A DNA stretch of 64,000 bases from Asterias rubens (taxonomy: Eukaryota; Echinodermata; Asteroidea; Forcipulatida; Asteriidae). The notes under the pieces are model-generated. The model saw only the letters and a list, made by a program, of their open reading frames with translations, had not been told where the DNA came from and did no database searches. Below are positions 1 through 11,570 of this stretch, in pieces. The DNA is taken from the NCBI RefSeq assembly GCF_902459465.1, contig NC_047073.1, positions 806,001-870,000 of the forward strand. The letters run 5' to 3'. Position numbers and translations under genes: made by a program. Within the stretch, counting starts at the first letter, position 1. Every line of letters starts with the position of its first letter.

Positions 1-525
1 ACAAAACGATTGTGTTGATTAAACCCATGCCAAACTTTAATGGCTAAGTGAATATTTTTTTGTTATCAGAAATGTTTTACCCATTTTAGCTACCACAACC
101 ATAAGTTTTTAGTGGTTGACTTTGACTAACTTTATCATTCTCATTTCTGACACGGATTTATGAAAAAAAAAACGATTGTTAAACTAGGTCATAGGTACTT
201 ACTTACACTGACGATTCCTAGTTTCGAACACTGCAAGAGAAAATGAAAGAAAATTTAGTTCATTTAATTTGTTAATACACACAGCTGGGGTGGGGGTGCA
301 GTTTTATATATATAGAGATGATTAATTAAGCAGCTTACTATTGCTTAGTGCTTGCTTATAAACCTTATTTTGGTAAGCAAGAAGCATTTTGAGCTAAGCT
401 ATTTTTTGTGTGCTTTTTATACCAGGGCTAATCACACTCAAACCTCAAATAATTGTAGAATTTAACTTACATTTTAATAATTGCAAGTACAAAATTATAA
501 TAAATAGGCATCACATCATTCTAAG
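1..525. other. AT-rich intergenic, no gene seen
   Basis: I see no coding signal, tRNA-like box or repeat here. Short A/T runs are common. The last 8 bases (518-525) form the left member of a probable target-site duplication flanking the next element. Confidence 0.6.
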
Positions 526-1092
526 CGGTCCTACTAAAAGCCAACAACAAGCCGACAACAAGTCCAGAGCGCCGCCAACATGCCGCCAACAAGTTTTAAA
601 TACCTCAAAAATGGCCAATAAACCATAGATATATTAGAACTATATGTGTTCTATAATATAAACATAAATTTAATGGAAAAACTTCACGAAAAGTGTGTAT
701 TTTTTAGTGGGTAGATTTAGCACTTGTCAACAAGAGGGCGGGCTTCATGTGAAGACCTTCACTGCAGTGTGCACAGTGCATGACACCCGCCCTCTGTTGC
801 TAAATCTGACTTACCTGCATCATAATGGACTGGTCCAAACACGATTTTAAGCCAAGATGGCGTCCGACCGTTTTCCGTGCAAGTGAAGGTTTTTTCTGGT
901 TAAAAAATACACACTTTTCGTGAAGTTTTTCCATTAAATTTATGTTTATAAATTACAGAACACATATAGTTCTAATATATCTATGGTTTATTGGCCATTT
1001 TTGAGGTATTTAAAACTTGTTGGCGGCGTGTTGGAGGCGCTCTGGACTTGTTGTCGGCATTGTCGGCTTGTTGTCGGCTTTTAGAAGGACCC
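526..1092. mobile_element. Foldback (MITE-like) element with ~180-bp inverted arms
   Basis: The arm at 526-707 reappears as its reverse complement at about 901-1092 with few mismatches. The outer ends read CGGTCCTACTAAAAG and, reversed, GGGTCCTTCTAAAAG. The flanks ATTCTAAG (518-525) and ATTCCAAG (1093-1100) differ at one base and look like an 8-bp target-site duplication. That size would suit a hAT-type non-autonomous element. The unique centre holds a second, smaller inverted repeat (about 714-744 against 786-808). No transposase is encoded. Confidence 0.8.
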
Positions 1093-3254
1093 ATTCCAAG
1101 TAAAGATTGTGCTCCTCCTCAACAACAGGGGCGGGGGTTCTAGTAATCTAATTATCACACAAAAGTAACCCCCAAGGCCAAGGGAAAACTCACATAGTTA
1201 ACGGTATAGCCCCATCAATAGTGCCAATACACTGGACTTGAAAGTTGAAGCGGAGTGAGTCAGCGAATTGGCACTAATATTGATGGGCCCACACAGAGTA
1301 TAGACTTTAAAACTCAATCCCCAAATTACATATGTAGTGTATTAACTTTTTTTACTCACATTGTATGTATGGAAAGCCTTTCCCACGGCCGTAACAACAT
1401 AATGATCCTTGTGTCTCTGGTTATAACGGAGGGCTAATGGAACATGGTTACAGTGGAAGCCTAAAGCTCGAAAACCAACAAATATTTGGCTCCCTTCGGG
1501 CATTTTAAACAATTTTTAAGGAGAGAATTTACTGCATTTAGCTGAAGATCGTAGATCTCACGCACATGTTATACGTGTATGTTACCTTGACTTCAAACAA
1601 CGTAGTGGTAAGGTTACAAGGTATCTGACTAAAACCTAACCGTAATTGAGCTACTGAGGGCGGAATACTAAATTTACGGTCAAAGCAAAGCTTACCTTTA
1701 TTTTTTGCTTTTTGTCCCATATTTCTCCCTCCTTGTCTGAATCACAAATGAAGATGTATACATAAAACTAACTTGCGGAAGTTTTATTTCAAATGGTCAG
1801 GTTTGGGAGATATTGCCGAAAATCCGGAGCAGGAAGAATAATCCCTAATATGGGAATAACAAATGACAATTTTTAGGAATAGAATGATGTGGAAATGCTT
1901 AGAAACTGAAGTTCCAAGCTGCTCACTTTCTATTGGATTTGAATAAAAGAACTGGGAATGAATCAAGTTATGTGAATCAAGTAATGCTTAATAAATACAG
2001 AATTTTAAGAGCACATGCAGAAGTATATTTTGAATAATTTATTACAAATAAACCATGCATTGGATTCCTAAGGCACTGAAGTTGTTTGACATAACTGCCA
2101 TATCAAAATACCTGCCAAGTACCAAGTTCCAAACTAATTTGAACTTTCCCCCTCCCCCACCCCATTACCACATACGTTTTGCAGAATTCTAAGAATTGCT
2201 GATGCGCGAAGCATCCCGTTTAGTATTAGGCCTACTTTAAAGCTTTTTGAAGCTACCCCCAGAAGTTTACAAGTTTCTGTATGTCTGTTGTTTTGTTTTA
2301 TTTCCATGTATGACGAAAATTACAGGAATATTGGTAACAAGTAAATAACAAAAGTTATAAATACTGAGTAAGTATAAATGGGGGTTGCGACCAGAGGAGG
2401 TAACCCTCCTGTACTTATTGGAGCTACCAAATTGCTGTAAAATGCTGGTTCAACAACATGACAAAGTAAGTTAGAATATACCTAAAAAGCAAATGTTTAG
2501 AGAATAACGCATATTATTTATATTGAATAATAACTAAATGTACTGAAATCTGCTCTTAAATACATGTATGGCAAGTCAAATTTGTACAAAGAAATTCTTT
2601 ATAATTAATTAAATAAAAGTCTTTCAGTTCTGTAATCTAGCGCTTCCTACAAACAGAAAACCATCTTTAAGTTCAATGGGAAAAGATATGTAATTGATTG
2701 TAATAGTAAGTAAAGCGATAATTGGACGAAGCAACCTTAACTCTACTGATACAAAAGGCATAAAGAAGAAATATTATGCCTACATGTACATCACAACAAA
2801 TACAAACAATCCTTCTAATCGGTATTTTTTTCAAAGTTTGCAAACATATTTTGTCGGTCTAACTTCTATATTTGGCCTATACTCTTATAAAAAAAATTCG
2901 GTGTTTAGCAAGTTTTAAAAGTGTAGGCTAATAAAAATTAAAGTTTTTTTCGAAGCGACCTCCTCCATTTCCCCACACTGCCGCCCGGTTCCTCACCTAA
3001 CAAAATGTTGGTGTCCTGAACAGTTTGGTTCAGGGCCAGCTTTCATGAAATTTCAGGAAATGTTCTTTCTTTTCAAAGTGAATCATTCATATACAAATAT
3101 CTACGGGGAAAAAAAACCAGTATTTGTTAAAATATTATTAGACCTAATGCTCACCACTGTAAGCCTGTATTAAGTGATATAAAAAAAACAGGTAGGCCTT
3201 CTGGAAAGTATCTATCTAGCCTAAGAACAGAAATCAAATTAGGCCTAAAGGTAG
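1093..3254. other. Intergenic, one small hairpin
   Basis: The only structure I see is an imperfect inverted repeat at about 1210-1292, where CCCATCAATAGTGCCAAT returns as ATTGGCACTAATATTGATGGG. The remainder is AT-rich with no supported gene. Open frames of 60-75 codons here have no recognisable content. Confidence 0.5.
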
Positions 3255-3286
3255 TCAAACCATGGTCAAATATACGTAAAATTTAC

Positions 3287-3719
3287 CTTGAATTCCATGA
3301 AGTAAACCGTTCCTTTTTGTCGCTGACGAATCCGCTAGCGATCGCAGACGGGCCGCAGTTATCGCGTCCGTCGGCAAATTTTCAGCTTGTTGTTGAAAAT
3401 TCGTTATGATTTCGTTAAGATTCCGTTGGAAAACGCAACATGCCAAACTCGACTCATGCTCGACAACAACGCCGCAGGCGTCAGCCGCCGCTCCTTGCCG
3501 CCAGGCAATCCGCTGCAAGCCGTCCGACCTCGTTGACGGGCTCCGTCGAGACATCGTCACTCGCCGCCCAGACAACGTCCGATTTTGCTCGCTAGACTCC
3601 GTTCTCTCCCGCAGGCATTCGTCCTTTTCCGTCTTGTTGTCGCTGAAGGTCGTTCCCCGCCCGTCAGCAAGTTGGTTTTCTCTCTTTGCCGTCGCATTGC
3701 CGCAATTTGAGATTTTCAC
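3287..3719 (-). CDS. Possible coding exon, unidentified (tentative)
   Basis: The minus strand is open from an ATG at 3717-3719 for about 144 codons and ends at a plausible splice donor (AAG|GTAAAT at 3287/3286). The last 45 or so residues, including QQQAENLPTDAITAARLRSL, have a helix-like composition with no low complexity. The first two thirds lie inside a GC-rich tandem repeat, so the frame could be an accident of CpG-rich DNA. No homologue comes to mind, and no partner exon was found between 1 and 3250. It may be the 5' exon of a gene running off the left edge, or nothing. Confidence 0.2.
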
Positions 3720-4290
3720 AGGCTTTGATGGTCATTGATTCACGCCAACGGCCGCAACGGCGTCAGCCGCCGTTCTTTGCCGCCAGGCAATCCGCTGCCA
3801 GCCTTTCGACCTCGTTCCTTGTTGACGGGCTCACTCGCCGCTCAGACAACGTCCGATTTTGCTCGCAAGACTCCATTCTCTCCCGCAGGTTTTCGTCCCC
3901 TGCCGTCTGGTTGTCGCTGAAGGTCGTTCCCCGCCCGTCAGCGAATTTTGGTTTTCCCTCTTTTGCCATCGCTTTGCCGCAAACGTTTTGGGATTTTCTA
4001 ATACGCTTTCATGATGATCGTCGATTTACGTCGGCGTCGCCGCAAACATTGGCGTCAGCTGCCGTTCTTTGCCGCCAGCCAATCCGCTGCCAGCCGTCCG
4101 ACCTCGTTCCTTGTTGCCGGGCTCCGTCCTGACATTATCACTCGCCGCCCATTACAACATTCGATTTTGCTCACAAGACTCTGTTCCCTGCCGCAGCGAT
4201 TCGTCCCTTGCCGTCGTGTTATCGCTGAAGTTCGTTCCCACACGTCAGCGAATTTTGTTTTCCCCTCTTTTCCGTCGCCTTTCACATGGT
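3430..4290. repeat. GC/CpG-rich tandem repeat, ~285-bp unit, about 3 copies
   Basis: A block beginning CGTCAGCCGCCG(T/C)TC(C)TTGCCGCC recurs at about 3479, 3762 and 4055. Each copy is followed by recognisable versions of the same sub-blocks (CCGACCTCGTT, CAACGTCCGATTTTGCTC, GTCGCTGAAGGTCGTTCC). The period is 283-293 bases and copies have diverged by substitutions and small indels. The block is strikingly GC- and CpG-rich against its AT-rich surroundings. Open frames on both strands across it are a by-product of its composition. Confidence 0.8.
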
Positions 4291-4732
4291 CTTTGCAGCT
4301 ATTTATTAAATCAATCTTAACCAAGTTCCGCGCAGGGATTCCAGTAGAGTATTGTACGCTGTACGAATAGCCCCACGTTCTCCGGAGCAAGATAATTTTA
4401 TTTGCCAAATTAATATCAATTTTCACCAGACACTGCGTCTTCTTTGGCACAAGTCTTGAAGTAAGAAATTGTTCGCTATCAATGTATATTTCCATATAAG
4501 TTCACCAGTTTCTTTTTGGGAAATAACTTCTCCTTTCAGTAATTAATTTAACCCATACATTATATAAAAGCATAATGTTAAACATTTTTACAAGTATGTG
4601 ATGACATTATTCACATTACATTTGTCGTGATTTGCTGCTCTTTCTCAACAAAGTCTTGGAGGTTTCATATTGTGGTCGCTGTAGTCTATCTCTGATTGGG
4701 ATACTTGTATCGTAAGGTAGGCTCTTTGTCCA
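4291..4732. other. Intergenic, no feature seen
   Basis: AT-rich DNA between two tandem arrays. I see no gene or repeat that I can support. Confidence 0.5.
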
Positions 4733-5310
4733 GTGAGTTATATCCAGTGAGGTATATCCAATGAGGTATATCCAGTGAGGTATATCCAGTGAGTTGTATC
4801 CATTGAGGTATATCCATTGAGGTATATCCATTGGGGTATATCCAGTGAGGTGTATCCAGTAAGGTATATCCAGTGAGGTATATCCAGTGAGGTATATCCA
4901 GTGAGGTATATCTATTGAGGTATATCCAGCGAGGTATATCCAGTGAGGTATATCCAGTGAGGTATATCCAGTGAGGTATATCCAGTGAGGTATATCCAGT
5001 GAGGTATATCCAGTGAGGTATATCCAGTGAGGTATATCCAGTGAGGTATATCCAGTGAGGTATATCCGGTGAGGTATATCCAGTAAGGTATATCCAGTGA
5101 GGTATATCCAGTGAGATATATCCATGAGGTATATCCAGTGAGGTATATCCAGTGAGATATATCCATGAGGTATATCCAGTGAGGTATATCCAGTGAGGTA
5201 TATCCAGTGAGGTATATCCAGTGAGGTATATCCAGTAATGTATATCCAGTGAGGTATATCCAGTGAGATATATCCATGAGGTATATCCAGTGAGGTATGT
5301 CCAGTTAGTT
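4733..5310. repeat. 14-bp minisatellite, about 40 copies
   Basis: The unit is TATATCCAGTGAGG, repeated head to tail with scattered single-base changes and a few units that lost a base or two (near 5122, 5164 and 5276). The 14-base period keeps all three minus-strand frames free of stops, giving long open frames with a 14-residue period (LDIPHWIYLTGYTS). These are not genes. Confidence 0.95.
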
Positions 5311-5859
5311 GTACCCACGCAGGGGTGTTCAGTACAATTAATGTATAATGTCTCGAATCTGAAGCAAATTAGTACAAGCTATATCCATTTTGCGCATCTT
5401 GCTGACTGCTGAAGTTTAAATCCATCGAGTAATTCCTCATTGACAAATTGTTCCGTAAGACATAAAGTTAATGGGTGGTCTTCATTGCCCATTCACCCTG
5501 TAATAGCTGCTTAGCACGCGTGTTGAACGATTTAAGTGTGTTTTTTGAAAATATGTTTGACTGAATGGTTTTAGTTTATATTGGTTAAAGCAACTATTAA
5601 TGAATATTTATTGAAAGTAGTAAATATTACTCATCAATCGAACCAACAAAACATTCACACTTCTCGCACCCTGAAGTTATTTTGTTTTATTATTTTACGT
5701 TGGTACATACTTTTTGAATTAAGTCATTATTTGAAACTGATATTTGCCTTTACTCCTGGATAAAATACTAAATTTAAATAAACAGACACGGATTTATGTA
5801 AACAGTTGAGCAGACAAGAGTAGTTGAAGAAATCTCCATCAATTCCTGAGACTTTCGAT
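5311..5859. other. Intergenic, no feature seen
   Basis: AT-rich, without recognisable coding or repeat structure. Confidence 0.5.
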
Positions 5860-6165
5860 TCATTTTGTTTGTACTGGCTTTGAAGCTAAGGACTCTCAGA
5901 AAAGTGAGATCAATCCCTGTACATTGCCAAGAACCCAATGTAAGGAAGACAAGGAAGGAAGTTTCACTTTCAGATGTGGGAGGAAAACCTCAAAGAATGA
6001 ATTTATGGGAAAACCGAAGCAGTCAGGTAGGGACTCAAAGCCTAATCCACGTAGTGCCCCCAGCGGGATTCGAACCAGGCTCCTAGAGGTGGAAGGCGAG
6101 GAAAGACCACTGCACCAACCTGACAGCCTTTCTCATCTTCTCCTCACGTTGGTAGATTAAAGAGC
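5860..6165 (-). mobile_element. Dispersed SINE-like element with B-box-like motif
   Basis: On the minus strand GGTTCGAATCCC (from GGGATTCGAACC near 6064) resembles a pol III B box. The sequence GTGGGAGGAAAACCTC at about 5976 is a dispersed motif whose reverse complement (GTTTTTCCTCCCACATCT) recurs near 21461 and 28705. It is probably a tRNA-derived SINE inserted on the minus strand. Open frames across it are incidental. Confidence 0.5.
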
Positions 6166-7029
6166 AAAGAAGCTTTTGAAGAACTATACCAGAGAGACCA
6201 TTCCAGAGCCTTGCATTTTTCCAATTATCCTTTGATAAAAATTGTACTTTCCAAGAGCTAATTATAAACTAATTATTTATACGTTTATGAATTAATTAAT
6301 ATTTTACTGGTTTTTTTTTTAAAACTATCACATTATGTTAACACCGACACATTCACATACTCGTCCTTCACTTCGTACATGTTTAAGTTATCGGTTTATT
6401 TAAACAAAAGTAAAGAATTTTTTATAAATTTAGTGTTTTTATCCGTGTAAAATTGTAAATGGTTTTGAGTGTTGTACGATGTGTTGCGAGTGGATATAAT
6501 TTAGTCCATTGGATTAAAATCTTCACAGCGGGATGGAAGATATTTACTGCGATTACAGTTTCAACTGTTCTCAATGTTCAACACGCTCCTTTTTGCTTCC
6601 GAAGTTGTTCATTATTTGTATTAATGTTTTCTCCTTTGGACAATAAGCTGTTTCCATGTGATAAGTGCGCCCTCGACGTTACGTTCTGTGTAGATAACAA
6701 CATTGCGATTGTGGTGGTTCATCTCTTAATAAGAGTTGTAAGTTTTACATATTTTCCTCTTGGCTTGCGTCAACATTAACGCAATAGTTATTCATTACAT
6801 TAGAGTTGTGACCAGGACCTTGAAGACTGTATTGCAAAACTGCATACAAAGTTATGTATACCAACACCAACTTTAAACTAGAGTACAAAAAAATGTGTAC
6901 ACAATATTATGTCTGCTCTTGTTTTGACGCAGAAACAACATTACTTTTGTTCAGTCTGTTTTACTACACTGAAAAGTCAGATAAGCAATTATAATAAGGT
7001 CACATTAATATTTGTTGGCACCCTATCTC
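6166..7029. other. Intergenic, no feature seen
   Basis: A 106-codon open frame at 6459-6779 has no recognisable domain and no convincing splice signals. I treat it as chance. Confidence 0.5.
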
Positions 7030-7067
7030 TTCATCATTGTGTGGTTACCGATGCATTCACATAATCC

Positions 7068-7340
7068 TTTCTGGGCGTGGTAAATGACGCGTCCACTTTG
7101 ATGATTTCTTGGTTGTCTTTGGTGGGCGTGGTTAATTGACGTGTTCACATTGACAACTGGTTAAATTAATGGGCGTGGTTGATTGTCACGTTCACATTGA
7201 CACGTTTCTTGGTTGACTTTGATGGTGTAGCAGAACAATTCGCATTGATGATTTCTTGGCGGAAGTGGCGTAAAACCCAAACATGGGCGTGGTCGATTCG
7301 ACACTGATGTTAGAGATAACCTCGTTGGGCGTGGTGTCAC
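7068..7340. repeat. Degenerate direct repeats carrying GGGCGTGG
   Basis: GGGCGTGG occurs five times (near 7073, 7124, 7171, 7285 and 7327). It is mostly followed by T, and often by (A)TTGACG(T)GTTCACATTGA and TTTCTTGGTTG. The copies are spaced 45-115 bases apart and are poorly preserved, so this is an old tandem array. GGGCGTGG also resembles the KLF/Sp zinc-finger binding site, but a regulatory role is speculation. Confidence 0.6.
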
Positions 7341-8559
7341 AACCGGAAGATTTGTGATTTTTGTTCAGTGTTCTGAGTCAATTAATGTTTGGTACATCAT
7401 TAAGAAATGACAACCTCGTCTCAGTTTCCATCTTTGAACACGCGAGGGCTTCATCGTGCCCAAAGCTGCCCAATAGCAATGCGATGCGTTTGCTGTTGTA
7501 ACTTGCATGAATGTTTGTTTGGGGGTTTTATGTTTGGTGGAAATTTTGTCGTTTACCTACTATTTATTTAAGTACAATTATTTAGTTCAACAAATTAACC
7601 CAAGTTCCATTTTATAATTTTCAGCATCCTATGCATCCATCTCTCATCCATTAATTCACATGCTCTGTAGTTCACTCCTCATTTAATAAACTAATTACCT
7701 ATTAATCAAAAAATTAATTACTTGCGAACCTATTTAGTTTGACATGTCTCTGTTTAACATTTAAAAGAAATAAGTACAATGCAGGTATGTTCCAAAGTAG
7801 TGGTCCTGGCAGAGTTTATCCAAAGTAGTGCCTGACAGAGTTATCACGTATCTCCTTGGCTGACGTTCAAGTATTGCTTCATCCTACTTGTCTCATTTTT
7901 GACAGGAGCCTCAAAATGTTTACTTTATCCTCCGTTTCCTTTTCTAAAGTGTATCATCCAATGTGTTTAGTATCCGTTATTCCTTATTCGCACTCACTTA
8001 CCTGATTTATGACAAGGCCAAGGATTCAGAAATGAAAGTAAGAAAAAAGAGTAGAAGAGAAAAGGAATCTGAATCCAGAAAAAAATAGATTGTGCACCAT
8101 CTATTTTATTTCTTAATTCTCATCCATGAAGATGTGTTTTACGAGCACAGGACAGGTTTGGGGCTTCAGGACTCGAGAACCCGATAGACACGTCTTACGA
8201 AGTGAAAGGAAGGTCACTGATACCTTAGGTTGAAAAGTTAACATAAAGAACAGAAGTAGAAAAAAAAAAAACCTTCGTGACGTATATAGTTGTTCCTATT
8301 ACTAACGTTCATGTACAAAATGACTACAATTTTGTACATTTACACAATGTCCCACACAGTATCATCAGAGTGAACAATACTATCTTTGTTTACTGTAAAA
8401 TGGGTGTGGCAACTGCCGTGTGCACACACTTACCTTTATATAAGACAGGTGTTTCTATGGGGACTGGGTCAGGGAAACCAAGGATAGGGTGTGTATAAAT
8501 GAGTCAAAGAGAGTAAAAACCTATTGTTGACATAATATTGGTGAATATGGAGAATATTT
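7341..8559. other. Intergenic, no gene seen
   Basis: AT-rich sequence. A short direct echo (CAAAGTAGTGGTCCTGGCAG and CAAAGTAGTGCCTGACAG near 7793-7837) suggests a local duplication. Nothing else is supported. Confidence 0.4.
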
Positions 8560-10160
8560 AGATGAGGATACAGTGAGATGACAGCTCAAAGAAACTGAGT
8601 GTCTTACACTCAAAAGACAAAAGACATGGATGAAAAAGGAAGTGTGTCATAAATAAAAGAAAAAAATAAGTAATACAAAAATTTCTCCATATACTACACC
8701 TATTCAATTATCACGCTTGATATAGACCTACTTAATATTAATTTTCCCTTTACACTAACTTCTTACAAAATATTAACTATTAAACTTATACCGTTTACTG
8801 TTAAATACACCTACAATATTACAATATGAACATCGTGCACAGACACTTACCTTCAGTCGACACTTACATTCATAGTCCATATAGATAGAAGAGAAGAGAC
8901 ATTGATGAGAATAAAAATATACGATAAGAAGAAGCTGTCTCGTAACTATCACAATAGACAAGCTAAAGACAAGAGACATGTGATGATAAAGGAAAGGAAA
9001 CGAAATAAAAATCCAAATAATTTGCACCATAGACTACACTTACTCATTTAACACGCTTATTTATATACTGAACCTTATTAACTACTTACATAATAAGGTT
9101 TACCACTAAACTTATACACATAACACAAAGGAAAAGTGTCCACAGTGGGAACAAATTTAAAAACCTAATAATTAGCACTAGTGACGACACTTACTTATGT
9201 ATCATGCTATACTGATATACTTGTACCTTATTAACCACATAAAAAATGTTTACCACTAAACTTATACTTAGGGCACACCTAAGGTTTTACCTGTCAGACT
9301 TAACAAGTTGTAAATATTTCTGACACTGGTAAACATTCCCGTGCACATACAAAAACCTACCTTGAGTGGCCATCCCATACAAAACAGATTTGTCATGGGA
9401 TGGGGACTGCATCTCGAACAAAGAGATCCAGGGTATTAAATAGAGAAGAGAATTTTTTTAAGATAAGACAAAAGAAAGGATTTTCAGGATGAGATGATAG
9501 CCCAAAGAAACTGTATCATAACCTAATCACATCAATAGGTTCAGGACAAGGGACACATGGGGTGCAAAAGGAAAGGTTTCCAAGGTTTCCATAGGGGAAA
9601 CACGTTTAAAACCCCAATAATTTGCACCTGAGACTACACTTACTCATATATCATACCAAGACTAATATACTTGTACCTTACTAACTACTTACACAAAATA
9701 CGAACCCCCATTCTTTAAATGTTTTATACTGAGAACACACCTAAGATGTTACCAACATGTAAGACATAACAAGTATTAAACATTTCTGAGACTGGAAACC
9801 ATACCCATACATGTACAGAAACTTACCTTGAGCTGTTAACTCTGACAAACCAGGTTGTCATAAAAGTGCATTATAGAATAAAATACCCATTTCCAGATTC
9901 AAAGATGTATGAAAGAGAACTTCTATAAGAAGTATAGAGTTCTAAGATGACATGATAGCCCAAAACATGACTTACAAAATATACCATTGACTATATACTT
10001 ACTTAAATTATCATGCTTACTAAGATACCTGTACCCTGTTTGCTGCTTACAACAATCTTAACCAATAAAGACATAAGAAGTTGTAACAATTTCTGACACT
10101 GTAAACATGTACAGATGAGGTGGTTTTATCCCCGACCCCCCCCCCCAAAAAAAAAAGGCC
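8560..10160. repeat. Degenerate repeat block, about five copies
   Basis: A recognisable string (ACTACACTTACTCAT, then CTTGTACCTTATTAAC and TTTACCACTAAACTTATAC, then a CACTTACCTT-like motif) recurs near 8695, 9035, 9190, 9640 and 9995. The motifs keep the same order but the spacing is irregular, from 150 to 450 bases. Purine-rich stretches (GAGATGA, AAAGAAAC) lie between copies. It looks like an ancient tandem or segmentally duplicated repeat. No gene is evident. Confidence 0.6.
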
Positions 10161-10589
10161 TGGGGTGGGGAGTGTGTCTCATAAAAAGAGCCTAAGGATC
10201 ATAGGGAGAGAGATTCTCTGAGATGAAGAAATAAGAAGTGTTGGGGGCCGGGGGAGGCTGTGGGTAGGATCTCTCACGGGTGAGGAGGACAGCCCCCGTA
10301 AAAGGTGTCTTGAGTTGTCACAAAGTAATAACAACCTTAGATTGAATTGCTCTTACAATTACAATTAAGGAATTGTCGTACTTGCAACTTACTTAAACTT
10401 GTACCGTAAATACTTTCTTGAAAGTATAACCCCACGGATAAACAAACTATTGGCAGGAGATAAAGCAGTAAGGCAGAAAATTGGTTTGCATTTATAACCA
10501 GATTCACGTGCTTACTTACCTTTATATCAACGTAATTCGAATGGGGACTTTATAAGATATATGGGGGTCACTCACTGAAATTGATGCTA

Positions 10590-11090
10590 CCATTCTCTTC
10601 AAACAAAATACTATGGTGGCAAATATACACACATTAAGAAATTTCATTGTAAAATAGTCAACACAAGAAGAGTGTTATGTTGATTAAGACAAAGAGCAGA
10701 CAGAGAATGACAACGGGGTCTTCATGAGCTCAAGGCATAACTGGCAGGCGACCAAAGTTTCTTCAAAAAAGAGAATAGATGGTGGCAAATACACACATGG
10801 AGACATTTCAATGTAATAGTCTACACAAGAAGAGTGTTATGTTGATTGGGACAAAAAGCAGACAGAGAAAATAACAACTGGGTCTTCATGACCTCAAGAC
10901 ATCAATGGCAGGCACCCAAATCTCCTTCAAAAAATAGAGTAGATGGTGGCAAATACACACATGAAGACATTTCAATGAAATAGTCAACACAAGAAGAATG
11001 TTATTTTGATAAAGACAAAGCACAGAGGACGAAAATTACATCTCAGTCGTCATGACCTCAAGACATCAATGGCAGACCATCAACAATACT
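10590..11090. repeat. ~165-bp tandem repeat, three copies
   Basis: ATGGTGGCAAATACACACAT begins copies at about 10612, 10779 and 10944. Each continues through ACATTTCAATG, AACACAAGAAGAGTGTTAT and CATGACCTCAAGACATC in the same order. Copies are around 85-90% alike by eye. Confidence 0.85.
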
Positions 11091-11254
11091 TAAAATCCAC
11101 GAAAGGCAGCAGAGAAGAGAAACTATATTTTTCTTAGTAAATAAGACTAAGCAATGTCAGGCTAAATTGTTTTAATATAATTTACTTCATAACTTTACTT
11201 CTAAGTAATTTGTGTTCAGTTGTTTTACTTCATAATAAATAGTGTATCGACTCA

Positions 11255-11570
11255 TTTAGCAAACATTCATTCCCTCTCCAGGAGGTACACTTTCATCCAA
11301 TTTATTATCTCAATCATTCAATCACTCTATACTAAAACTGTATAAGCCTAAGAATGATGAAATTTAATTTACTACAAAAATCTTCTTTTAGCAAACATTC
11401 ATTCCCTCTCCAGGAGGTACACTTTCATTCAATTTGTTATCTTAATCATTCAATCACTCTATACTAAAACTGTATAAGCCTAAGAATGATGAAATTTAAT
11501 TTACTACAAAAATCTTCTTTTAGCAAACATGCATTCCCTCTCCAGGAGGTACACGTTCATCCAATTTGTT
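11255..11570. repeat. ~132-bp tandem repeat, 2.4 copies
   Basis: TAGCAAACATTCATTCCCTC starts copies at about 11258 and 11391, and a partial third with a C-to-G change at 11521. The copies are nearly identical, so the duplication is recent. A 66-codon open frame at 11486-11686 overlaps the last copy and is not a gene. Confidence 0.9.

Noticed and set aside
4616-5318. Three minus-strand open frames of 121-210 codons
   Set aside because: They are produced by a 14-bp minisatellite lacking stop codons in any minus-strand register.
6459-6779. 106-codon plus-strand open frame with hydrophobic stretches
   Set aside because: No splice partners or recognisable motif; consistent with chance in AT-rich DNA.
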